From the NCBI GenBank assembly GCA_959602045.1, contig CAUGRT010000051.1, positions 1 to 16,158 on the forward strand: a stretch of 16,158 nucleotides of DNA, given 5' to 3'. Each line of letters opens with the position of its first letter. Positions within the stretch are counted from its first letter, which is position 1. The translations under genes and the position numbers were made by a program. Positions 1 through 6,137 of this stretch are shown here, one piece after another. This stretch comes from an uncultured Clostridia bacterium. Lineage in GTDB: Bacteria > Bacillota > Clostridia > UBA1381. The notes beneath the pieces were generated by a model. That model searched no databases, was not told the origin of the DNA, and saw only the letters and a program-made list of their open reading frames with translations.

Positions 1-48
1 TCAAAATAGCAAAATATTATGATTGGGAATCAATTTTTAGAGGTTCCC

Positions 49-720
49 TTAATTTATTTTTTCTGTAGCATAATTTGATTCCATTTCGAACCAAAACCCA
101 GGAGCGTCTTTCTCATATTTAACATTTACTTTTTCTCCTACATAAAGATGACTGCCGCTTGTATATTTATTGATATTGTCAAGCAGTTTATTTATTTCAT
201 CATTGCTTAAGGATTCGTCAAGAATTTTGGCAGAAGTAGATATAATCTGTTCAAAGACTTCTTTTGTGTTTGTATTACAGTTAAGTCGAATTGTGTAATG
301 TAAGCTGTTGTCATAATGAGTATAATAACTGATGATTTCAAGATTACTATCCCCAATATAACCAAACTTCGCTCTAACGCTATTGCTAACGAATGTATGA
401 GCTATATCTTTGTTATAATGTCCACCATTATAATCAGTAGCATCAATAATCGATATATCGGTTATAGCATTAGTGGCAGTGCTGTTATATTTTGCGATGA
501 AATCGTTAATATACTTGTAGTCTTCACTTTCGGGTTCTTTTTCTGATTCGGTTGGTAACGGTGTCTCTTCGTCTTCAATTATTTCATCTTGCTTTTCTTT
601 TAGTTCTGACGATTCAGAAATGATATCTTTTTTTACTATATCAGGAGGATTTGCTGATTTATCACAGCCTGATATAATTAGACAAAATGTTATTAGCGCA
701 ACTATGCATAATGGTTTCAT
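49..720 (-). CDS. Prophage-encoded lipoprotein, function unknown
   Basis: This is a 223-aa protein with a classic lipoprotein signal: Lys2, a hydrophobic core, and a lipobox IISGC with the lipidated cysteine at residue 19. Residues about 28-66 form a Glu/Asp/Lys/Pro-rich flexible linker, followed by a soluble domain of about 155 aa that I do not recognise. It should be anchored on the outer face of the membrane. The ATG has an AAGGAG ribosome binding site 10 nt upstream. It follows the tail hub gene where PBSX-type phages normally continue with baseplate genes, and it has its own promoter. That pattern suggests a lysogenic-conversion (moron) gene, for example for superinfection exclusion or surface modification; this is inference. 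No convincing terminator is visible in the 48 bp downstream. Confidence 0.8.
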   Translation of the reverse strand: MKPLCIVALITFCLIISGCDKSANPPDIVKKDIISESSELKEKQDEIIEDEETPLPTESEKEPESEDYKYINDFIAKYNSTATNAITDISIIDATDYNGGHYNKDIAHTFVSNSVRAKFGYIGDSNLEIISYYTHYDNSLHYTIRLNCNTNTKEVFEQIISTSAKILDESLSNDEINKLLDNINKYTSGSHLYVGEKVNVKYEKDAPGFWFEMESNYATEKIN

Positions 721-755
721 GTAAAAGAGTCTCCTTAATGTTTATTATAGAAGCT

Positions 756-784
756 ATTATAGCATATTATTGTGGATAATTCAA
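756..784 (-). promoter_or_regulatory. Sigma-A promoter of the lipoprotein gene
   Basis: On the minus strand, TTGAAT (784-779) is followed by a 17-nt spacer and TATAAT (761-756), with TG at 764-763 giving an extended -10. The -35 box overlaps the stop codon of the preceding hub gene. The expected start is near 749, about 29 nt before the lipoprotein ATG. A second TATAAT (749-744) lies just downstream. The lipoprotein can therefore be expressed independently of the late operon. Confidence 0.78.
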
Positions 785-2310
785 TCTGCATAGTACACAT
801 ATTTTCTTAAGTCCACTTTTACATGATGTATTCCGTTAGTAATACTGTGTGTTGTCCCTTCAATCAAATACTGCACTTCATCTATATCTATAGCCATTCC
901 TGCCCGTGTGTAGCTGTTCACAGCTTCTATCATTTCAAAGGAAAAGTTCTCGGTTTGCGTATTAAACTCTTTCAGCTTTGTCTGCGCTATTATCTGAGCG
1001 TTTTCCTTTTCGGTGTCTATTTTTACAACCTCCTGCAAAACACCGTATTTATATATGCTGTCCGTATCCTTTTCCACAGCTTTGACAGTATAGACCTTAT
1101 CGGATTCGGTTATGACCTTTACGCTGTTTTTCATATCCTCAATCGACAAACTATGTGAAACACTGCCTTTTAATGTCGGAGAATATATAAGGTGTGTATT
1201 CGGTGTAATTCTAAACTCCGGATACGCATATATCGCACCGTATTTATAAATCCGAATGCCGTTCGGAGTCATATCAAAATTGTAACCGCCGCCACATTTT
1301 TCAATAATGTCAGAGAGTATATCGGATATACACTTGTCAATGTATATCTGCGTAATGCTTGCGTTAAGCTCCGGAACTGAATCAATAGGAATATTAAAAT
1401 CAGAGCATAAGCGGATAACCGCTTTCTTTGCATTCATATTGTTAAACTGATATGTTTCCTTGCTTTTATTTAAGTACCAACCGAAATCGCATACCGTATA
1501 TTTGTTTCTGTATAAATCTCCGTCATCGACCGCAATTACAATACCTCGGAAAATCTCAATGTTTGTACAAAGGTTTACAATATCACCAAGCTGTGGAGTA
1601 TATGTATTTACATAGCGTGTATCGGATTTTGCCACTTCAAAACTCATCTTTGTTGCAAGCTCATCAATGGAGTTTTGCCAGGATAGACCTCCGACATATG
1701 ATGTGATGTCATTACCACCGACAATCAGCTTATATGTTTCATCTGCATTTGTGGAAAATTTATCACTTACAGTATTACCACCCGTACCGAAATTGTCGGA
1801 CAGAGAATACTCTTTATCTGAAGAAGATGAAGATTGCGATGCAGAACTTGATGCACTTTCGTTATACCTAAGCACCACATCCCATGGATAGTTATAGTAA
1901 CCTCTTGTGTATATCTCTCTGCTGGTCTGATCTCCTGACCTGCCGCCTGTTGTCTTACCATTTTCGTTTATTGATGCATTTACTATTGTTTTGCCGCCGT
2001 CCTCAACCACAAGTGCGGTATGGCTCTTTGTATTTAAAAGCACATCACCGCGTTTCAATCCCATACCTGTTGACAGCGCTATCTTATTTGTAACATCGGA
2101 AAAGCCATATCTTAAAAACACAGATTTCATATTTCCGGTATATGTAGCACCGCCGGATTTCACCTTGCACCCGGCTTGCTCAAATGCGGATATGACAAGC
2201 GAGGAACAGTCATAGTTCGGACCCCATCTGCTGTTTTGGTCATAACCATGAGAATTATCGTTTGCAATCTTAACCGCCCAATTAACGGCACTTTCAATTA
2301 CCGCACCCAT
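781..2310 (-). CDS. Tail hub protein (XkdQ-like) fused to an N-terminal NlpC/P60-type peptidoglycan hydrolase
   Basis: This 509-aa protein has two parts. Residues 1-150 form a cysteine peptidase/amidase domain like the phage peptidoglycan hydrolases related to NlpC/P60. It carries the nucleophile motif DCSSLV (Cys35), the motif GDVLLN, and the probable catalytic His97 in SHTALV. A Ser-rich linker (about 151-164) leads to residues 190-509, which resemble the XkdQ/gp27-like baseplate hub ring. Such a hub sits at the tail tip, and the hydrolase would cut the cell wall during DNA injection. The ATG overlaps the preceding stop as TGATG, so the two genes are translationally coupled. PBSX XkdQ has no such hydrolase domain as far as I know, so the fusion is notable. 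Catalytic assignments come from motif recognition only. Confidence 0.86.
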   Translation of the reverse strand: MGAVIESAVNWAVKIANDNSHGYDQNSRWGPNYDCSSLVISAFEQAGCKVKSGGATYTGNMKSVFLRYGFSDVTNKIALSTGMGLKRGDVLLNTKSHTALVVEDGGKTIVNASINENGKTTGGRSGDQTSREIYTRGYYNYPWDVVLRYNESASSSASQSSSSSDKEYSLSDNFGTGGNTVSDKFSTNADETYKLIVGGNDITSYVGGLSWQNSIDELATKMSFEVAKSDTRYVNTYTPQLGDIVNLCTNIEIFRGIVIAVDDGDLYRNKYTVCDFGWYLNKSKETYQFNNMNAKKAVIRLCSDFNIPIDSVPELNASITQIYIDKCISDILSDIIEKCGGGYNFDMTPNGIRIYKYGAIYAYPEFRITPNTHLIYSPTLKGSVSHSLSIEDMKNSVKVITESDKVYTVKAVEKDTDSIYKYGVLQEVVKIDTEKENAQIIAQTKLKEFNTQTENFSFEMIEAVNSYTRAGMAIDIDEVQYLIEGTTHSITNGIHHVKVDLRKYVYYAD

Positions 2311-2705
2311 CAGATTAACTTCACCTCCGACAGCGTTATTGAATATTTCATATCACCGTCTTTGCCGATTGTGTATGAAAAATCATCTATCGTTACCGCC
2401 ATATTTATCGGTGTATCGGTAATGATAAGACGGATGGGCAGTTTCTTTTCATACCATGTGTCTATAGTGTACAGATAACCAAATGCCGTATCGCTGCGGT
2501 CACGCAGAAACGGATAATCACGGCTTGGAAAGAAACTTGACCATGATATGGTTTTTAGTGCCGATGTGCCGATAAGCTTAAGCTGTCCTTGTGATACAGT
2601 ATCAAAAACCTCATTGTTTCTGCCTTTTAAAACCGTAAACTCCGGTGGGAGAACAGGCAGACGCAGAACCTCTGCTCTGTTATTTACACTTAAATATATG
2701 TCCAT
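2310..2705 (-). CDS. XkdP-like tail protein lacking a LysM domain
   Basis: This 131-aa protein has the N-terminal pattern of XkdP/gp53-like contractile-tail proteins: a short beta start, then LRLPVLPPEF, an ISWSSFFPSRDYPFL segment, and an RLIITDT...TIDDFSYTIG core. Family members usually continue into a C-terminal LysM peptidoglycan-binding domain. Here the protein stops right after the core strand SITLSEVKLI. I chose the ATG at 2705 because it has a GGAGGTG site 8-9 nt upstream; an in-frame extension to 2804 is possible but has no ribosome binding site and runs back into the toxin-antitoxin region. It is coupled to the hub gene by TGATG. Its likely role is linking the tail tube end to the hub. 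Confidence 0.8.
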   Translation of the reverse strand: MDIYLSVNNRAEVLRLPVLPPEFTVLKGRNNEVFDTVSQGQLKLIGTSALKTISWSSFFPSRDYPFLRDRSDTAFGYLYTIDTWYEKKLPIRLIITDTPINMAVTIDDFSYTIGKDGDMKYSITLSEVKLI

Positions 2706-2749
2706 AAAATAAAAACACCTCCGATTCTGCACAAATTTTCTCAAAGTGA

Positions 2750-2778
2750 TTGACAAATTTGCAGATGAGGTGTATAAT
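2750..2778 (+). promoter_or_regulatory. Consensus sigma-A promoter for the antisense (antitoxin) RNA
   Basis: A perfect TTGACA (2750-2755), 17-nt spacer and TATAAT (2773-2778) lie on the plus strand, opposite to the late operon. No plus-strand gene with a ribosome binding site follows. The transcript would start near 2785 and run into the hairpin at 2827-2866. A full-consensus promoter driving a short RNA is typical of type I antitoxins. Confidence 0.85.
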
Positions 2779-2784
2779 GATAAT

Positions 2785-2868
2785 AGAAAAAGGCAAGACC
2801 TCAAACGGTTATGCCAAAGGTTTGTTAAAAAATAACGCTACTTTGGACGGTGGGCGTTATTTTTTTAT
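2785..2868 (+). ncRNA. Putative type I antitoxin RNA (about 84 nt)
   Basis: The boundaries are inferred: the start lies 6-7 nt after the -10 box and the end is at the T-run of the bidirectional terminator. The RNA converges on the toxin mRNA and is complementary to its last codons, stop codon and 3' terminator loop (about 42 nt overlap). This matches the convergent, 3'-overlapping layout of txpA/RatA, bsrG/SR4 and the fst/par loci. Its 5' part holds the 11-mer at 2806-2816 that recurs inverted in the toxin mRNA leader. Confidence 0.7.
2827..2866. terminator. Bidirectional rho-independent terminator shared by toxin mRNA and antisense RNA
   Basis: A 12-bp inverted repeat (AAAAAATAACGC at 2827-2838 and its complement at 2854-2865) encloses a 15-nt loop. 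It has an A-run on one side and a T-run on the other, so it can terminate in both directions. The toxin stop codon (2857-2859) lies inside the stem. The hairpin also sits inside the late operon, so late transcription must read through it to reach the XkdP and hub genes, unless those have another promoter. Confidence 0.82.
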
Positions 2869-2919
2869 GGTTATAATTATGAATAGCACTAAGGCTAATA
2901 TCAATATATCATATTCCAT
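2857..2919 (-). CDS. 20-aa hydrophobic peptide, putative type I toxin
   Basis: The minus strand encodes MEYDILILALVLFIIITIKK: a short acidic N-terminus, one membrane-spanning segment of about 14-15 hydrophobic residues, and two C-terminal lysines. This is the shape of type I membrane toxins such as Fst/Ldr, TxpA/BsrG and the small clostridial toxins. A very strong ribosome binding site, GGGAGGAGG (2935-2927), lies 7 nt upstream of the ATG. It has its own promoter, a leader of about 130 nt, and a shared terminator with a convergent RNA. An earlier ATG at 2926 opens only a 5-codon frame. It sits between the tape measure and XkdP genes and is far too short for standard gene calling. I do not claim membership in a named family. 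Confidence 0.77.
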   Translation of the reverse strand: MEYDILILALVLFIIITIKK

Positions 2920-3034
2920 AGTGCATCCTCCTCCCTTCGTAGATTCCAACTCAAAAGAGTAGTTACTATGTAAATGGAGTTACGGATGGCATAACCGCCC
3001 AGCTTTTACACTGTTTTTAGTCTCACCTTTAACA

Positions 3035-3048
3035 TCGGATTGCTCCGA
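3035..3048 (-). other. 5' hairpin of the toxin mRNA
   Basis: The transcript would begin with a stem UCGGA / UCCGA closed by a GCAA tetraloop, at or within a few nt of the predicted start (about 3050). A wider pairing between 3054-3047 and 3022-3015 (8 bp) is also possible, although part of it lies upstream of the likely start. Stable 5' helices protect type I toxin mRNAs and restrict early translation in known systems. Confidence 0.5.
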
Positions 3049-3055
3049 CTAAAAT

Positions 3056-3084
3056 ATTATACACCAAAATTGCATATTTTTCAA
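3056..3084 (-). promoter_or_regulatory. Sigma-A promoter of the putative type I toxin
   Basis: On the minus strand, TTGAAA (3084-3079) is followed by exactly 17 nt and TATAAT (3061-3056). It lies in the gap just after the tape measure stop codon. The predicted start near 3050 leaves a leader of about 130 nt before the 20-aa ORF, long for phage genes but normal for type I toxin mRNAs. Confidence 0.78.
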
Positions 3085-3101
3085 TGCTTTTTCCGATATT
3101 T

Positions 3102-5126
3102 CTACAGATTAGCCAATGATAATTTTAATTTAGGTATTAGTTCATCAATCATTTCATCCACGCTCTTTCCGTCAGCATAAATATTGATATAGAATTTATT
3201 CTCGCTCCGTCTTGATTTATCAATCGGTGATACCTTCGCACCTCTCGGAAGTGACAGCATTTCGGGACCCTTTTCACCTACAATAACAGTACCTGCCGTT
3301 CGGATAAGTCCTCCGTTTGCAAGCATCGGAATCTGCGGTGCCGTAAAGGTAGGGATTGCCGGTATGCCGACCGCGCCTGTTACATTATTGATACCGTTTA
3401 TAAGTCCGTTTACACCGCTGACAGCACCTCGTATCATCGAGTTAATTGCCGAAATGATACTGTTAATAGCACCCTTTATTGCACCAACGATACCGTTCCA
3501 AACATTCTTTATTGCATTGCCAATTCCGGTAAATACGGAAACAGCGGCAGAGGATATGGTGTTCCATGCACCGCTTAGGAAACCGGTGATACTGTTCCAT
3601 ACACCGACCGCTGTGTCCTTAATACCCGTCCACAAACCACTAAAGAATGAGCCTATACTCGTTCCTACAGAAACAAAGAAATCTCCCACAGCTTGAAAAG
3701 CCTGTTTACACCATGCACAGATACTGTCCCAATTCATCCACATAGCAACACCGATAGCAATTAACGCACCTATTGCTACAATGATAATGCCGATAGGGTT
3801 TGCTGAAAGAGCAATATTTAATGCCCATTGTGCCGCAGTGCATACTCCTTGACAGATTGCCCATGCGTTCTGAACGAGGTTTATTGCCATAACGGCACCT
3901 TTGTAAACAAGAATTGCACCGGCAATTCCGGCAATAACGGGAGCAATCAGACTCCAGTTGTTCACGAAGAAATTGTATACAGCCGTTGCACCGGATACAA
4001 CACCGGAAAGAGCATTTACCACAAGCGGAAGTCCTGTGTCCTTTACCCAATTTAATGTCGGCTTACAGAATTCAAATGCGTTAAACAGTGCATCTTTTAC
4101 ACCGCCGAGAACGGAAGTTATACTTCCGAACGAACCGCTGTTCTGTTCGACGGCGGTTTTTATGTTATTAAATGCAGATACACCATAATTCCATACTGCT
4201 TGAAATGCTGTAGAGAGTGGGGGCAGCACATTGTCCTTAATCCATACAAGAGGTACAGATGCTGAATCAATAGCAGATACCACAATGTTCTGAATTGTTG
4301 GCATTACGCTTGCCACATAGCCGAAGAATGCAGTTACAACGGGATACAGCTTTCCGCCAATAACCTCCTGCATATCGCCCCATGCATTTTTTATCTGAAC
4401 GATTTTGCCCTCCGGAGTGTTAGCCATAGCCTCGGCAAGTCCACCGAAGTTTTGCCCGAGAACCTCAACAAGCATTGCGGCTCTTTGTGCTTCCGTACCA
4501 TTTTGGAGCATTTTCTTTTGAGTATCGTTAAGGGTTACACCGTACCGGGTAAGCGCACCGACATTGCCCGTCATAACCTTACCTACAAGGTTTGCCATCG
4601 ACTGCATCTGATCTCCCGATACGGACACACCGTACTGCGATACCGCCAAGTCTTGCAGTGACGGAAGGAGCGTCTTTATTGTACTGCTTTGCAATTGGAA
4701 TGTTGCAAGCTGTGATGCACCTTGAATGGTAGCCTCGTCACCAACAGTTGTTACGCCCTGGAGTTCACTTGCATATTTTTTCATGGCGTCTACATTTCCA
4801 AGTGTTGTGCCTTTAACATTCATCATCAGTTGTTCAAGTCGAGCCTCGGCTTTGACCTGTGTGTCACATGCCGTTATACATTCCTTTCCGAACTGAATAA
4901 TCTGTCTGAAACCGGCATATGCCGCAACAACACCGGTGACCTTTTTTGCAAGAGATGCAAGCGAAGTGCCGGTGCTTTTGCTCTGTGAACCCATTTTCTT
5001 AAGACTGCCCGTTGCATTGGCGGTATGTGTTTTTAAGTCCTTTGTACCTGTGATGGCTTTCTTTATTCCGGCGGTAAAATTATTGTCTTTTATGGAAAGC
5101 GTAGCACCGATATTCTTCTTAGCCAC
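3102..5126 (-). CDS. Tail tape measure protein (XkdO-like)
   Basis: This 674-aa protein has an N-terminal region rich in Lys, Ser, Thr and Ala (1-60). A helical tape-measure core follows, with the family pattern QLATFQLQ...LQDLAVSQYGVSVSGDQM...LTRYGVTLND...NAWGDMQEVIGG at about 140-260. Hydrophobic and Trp-rich segments lie at about 390-560, and the C-terminus is small and polar. It spans the tail lumen during assembly, sets tail length and is ejected with the DNA. At roughly 1.5 angstrom per residue the tail would be about 100 nm (family rule, not measured). The start is GTG, 7 nt after GGTGGTG and just past the stop of the frameshifted chaperone extension, as is usual for chaperone-tape pairs. 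Confidence 0.93.
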   Translation of the reverse strand: MAKKNIGATLSIKDNNFTAGIKKAITGTKDLKTHTANATGSLKKMGSQSKSTGTSLASLAKKVTGVVAAYAGFRQIIQFGKECITACDTQVKAEARLEQLMMNVKGTTLGNVDAMKKYASELQGVTTVGDEATIQGASQLATFQLQSSTIKTLLPSLQDLAVSQYGVSVSGDQMQSMANLVGKVMTGNVGALTRYGVTLNDTQKKMLQNGTEAQRAAMLVEVLGQNFGGLAEAMANTPEGKIVQIKNAWGDMQEVIGGKLYPVVTAFFGYVASVMPTIQNIVVSAIDSASVPLVWIKDNVLPPLSTAFQAVWNYGVSAFNNIKTAVEQNSGSFGSITSVLGGVKDALFNAFEFCKPTLNWVKDTGLPLVVNALSGVVSGATAVYNFFVNNWSLIAPVIAGIAGAILVYKGAVMAINLVQNAWAICQGVCTAAQWALNIALSANPIGIIIVAIGALIAIGVAMWMNWDSICAWCKQAFQAVGDFFVSVGTSIGSFFSGLWTGIKDTAVGVWNSITGFLSGAWNTISSAAVSVFTGIGNAIKNVWNGIVGAIKGAINSIISAINSMIRGAVSGVNGLINGINNVTGAVGIPAIPTFTAPQIPMLANGGLIRTAGTVIVGEKGPEMLSLPRGAKVSPIDKSRRSENKFYINIYADGKSVDEMIDELIPKLKLSLANL

Positions 5127-5128
5127 AT

Positions 5129-5676
5129 CTATTCACCACCTGTCAGTGCTTTATACTTTTCAAGTTCATCTTCCATATAAACCTCATAGCTTGCTTTGTA
5201 GAATAACTTGTCGGCAAACGACAGATTTAATATTTTATCCGGAGTAATACCACGATTAAGGAAGTGACAGAGCATGGCAAGCTCTCCGTCACCTCGAATT
5301 AGTTTTTTATATCGTCAACCGCCTTTACACCGTCAATATATCCGGCAAGCTTCAAGCACTCAACCGCAATCTGCGGAATTTCACCCGGCTCAAAGATTTT
5401 CTCGACAATCTCCATAGGTTCAACGCAGCCAAATGCATCTCTTAACTCCTTTGATTTAAGGCATGGCTCTGTAACGCAGGAATACACCATATACGTATCA
5501 CCGTTTTCCATGTCCTGTGCCTCACGTGCCATTGCCGCCGTTGGGCTCTCTATTGTGATAGTGCCGTCAAGTGACTTAATGTATAAGGTTTCTGTCTTAG
5601 GCTTTTTCTTGCTTTCAAGCATCTGCTCTTTTCTGCGGATAAGCTCCTCAAGCGTTATTTTTGTATTCTTATTCAT
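5129..5676 (-). CDS. Frameshifted (G-T type) tail assembly chaperone, 182 aa, via -1 frameshift
   Basis: After the A AAA AAC heptamer (5308-5302), the -1 frame stays open for 57 codons up to a TAG at 5131-5129, just before the tape measure GTG. The extension reads as protein: it starts LIRGDGELAM, contains FLNRGITPDKILNLSFADK, and ends with an acidic helix EVYMEDELEKYKALTGGE. It has no start codon with a ribosome binding site of its own. In many tailed phages a small fraction of ribosomes makes such a fusion, which binds the tape measure through its T domain while tube subunits assemble. The product is inferred from the frames and the signal. Confidence 0.78.
5261..5308 (-). promoter_or_regulatory. 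Programmed -1 ribosomal frameshift signal (slippery heptamer plus hairpin)
   Basis: The heptamer A AAA AAC (5308-5302) sits in phase with the zero frame (GAT ATA AAA AAC TAA), directly before the stop codon. Six nt later a hairpin begins: 8 bp (5295-5288 with 5268-5261, including one G-U), a 2-nt GG bulge, 5 bp (5285-5281 with 5273-5269), and a 7-nt loop. Heptamer, 6-nt spacer and stem of about 13 bp match the standard layout of -1 frameshift sites. Confidence 0.82.
5299..5676 (-). CDS. xkdN: XkdN-like tail assembly chaperone, zero-frame product
   Basis: This 125-aa acidic, helical protein lies between the tube and tape measure genes, where PBSX-type phages have XkdN. It begins with a Lys/Glu-rich helix (TLEELIRRKEQMLESKKK), followed by a small domain with AREAQDMENGD, YMVYSCVTEP and IAVECLKLAGYIDGV. 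Such chaperones keep the tape measure soluble and help load tube subunits; they are not part of the virion. The ATG has a GAGGT site 9 nt upstream. The gene ends in a frameshift signal that also yields a longer form. The family call rests on position, size and sequence pattern. Confidence 0.82.
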   Translation of the reverse strand: MNKNTKITLEELIRRKEQMLESKKKPKTETLYIKSLDGTITIESPTAAMAREAQDMENGDTYMVYSCVTEPCLKSKELRDAFGCVEPMEIVEKIFEPGEIPQIAVECLKLAGYIDGVKAVDDIKN

Positions 5677-5682
5677 AATCTG

Positions 5683-6123
5683 CTACCTCACTTTCACTAA
5701 ATCCGGGAAATAGTAATCGGTGAATCCACCACTGTATTCCTCGTCAATCATTTTTGCGTTTTCAAATTTCTGTAGCGTAAGCTCGTTAAACCAAGCATTC
5801 TCGATTACAAGCCGTTCACTGCCGTATGCGTCCGGGTCATCGATTTTTGAGATTATTTGAATACGCACATCCTGACCCTTCTTTATTTTCTCCGACAAAA
5901 GCTGTGCGCCACGGGAGAATACCTTCTTGACCTTCATGCTCCATTCGCCCGTGAGACCTGTCATTTTGGAGTCCTTTGCCATCTGCATAACAAAATCAAC
6001 GTCCTCACGCTCAATTTTAAGCTTTGCCTCATATGAATCGGTTTCATAGACAGGCTCGCCGTCAAAATATACCATGCCCCATTTACCGTTCATAACTCTC
6101 GGCGCTGTGGGTTTTACTGCCAT
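5683..6123 (-). CDS. xkdM: Tail tube protein (XkdM-like)
   Basis: This 146-aa protein has features of the XkdM/YqbM tube family: a start with PRVMNGKWGMVYFDGEPVYE, a central KVKKVFSRGAQLLSEKIKKGQDVRIQIISKIDDPDAYGSERL segment (split here by function: basic then acidic), and a C-terminal DYYFPDLV. Hexameric rings of this protein form the inner tube inside the contractile sheath. It lies 14 bp downstream of the sheath gene and 6 bp upstream of the chaperone gene, in PBSX order. The ATG has a GGGGTGA ribosome binding site about 7 nt upstream. Confidence 0.92.
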   Translation of the reverse strand: MAVKPTAPRVMNGKWGMVYFDGEPVYETDSYEAKLKIEREDVDFVMQMAKDSKMTGLTGEWSMKVKKVFSRGAQLLSEKIKKGQDVRIQIISKIDDPDAYGSERLVIENAWFNELTLQKFENAKMIDEEYSGGFTDYYFPDLVKVR

Positions 6124-6137
6124 AAAAATTCACCCCT

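Larger units (their letters stand above)
2806..2997. repeat. 11-bp inverted repeat flanking the toxin gene
   Basis: CGGTTATGCCA (2806-2816) and its exact reverse complement (2987-2997) lie on either side of the toxin ORF and the terminator. If the toxin transcript or the late operon mRNA reads past the terminator, its leader and tail could pair over 11 bp. If both short RNAs end at the terminator, each carries the same 11-mer in its 5' part. Confidence 0.75.

Noticed and set aside
14..52. Possible terminator or attachment core after the lipoprotein gene
   Set aside because: GGGAA/TTCCC arms with a 14-nt loop are weak, no suitable T-run follows on the minus strand, and no second copy is seen in the window.
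2750..2962. 70-codon plus-strand frame over the toxin-antitoxin gap
   Set aside because: Its ATG lies within the -35 box of the antisense promoter, upstream of the predicted transcript start, and no ribosome binding site precedes it.
3706..4050. 114-codon minus-strand frame within the tape measure region
   Set aside because: It is an out-of-frame shadow of the tape measure gene with implausible Cys/Arg-rich composition.
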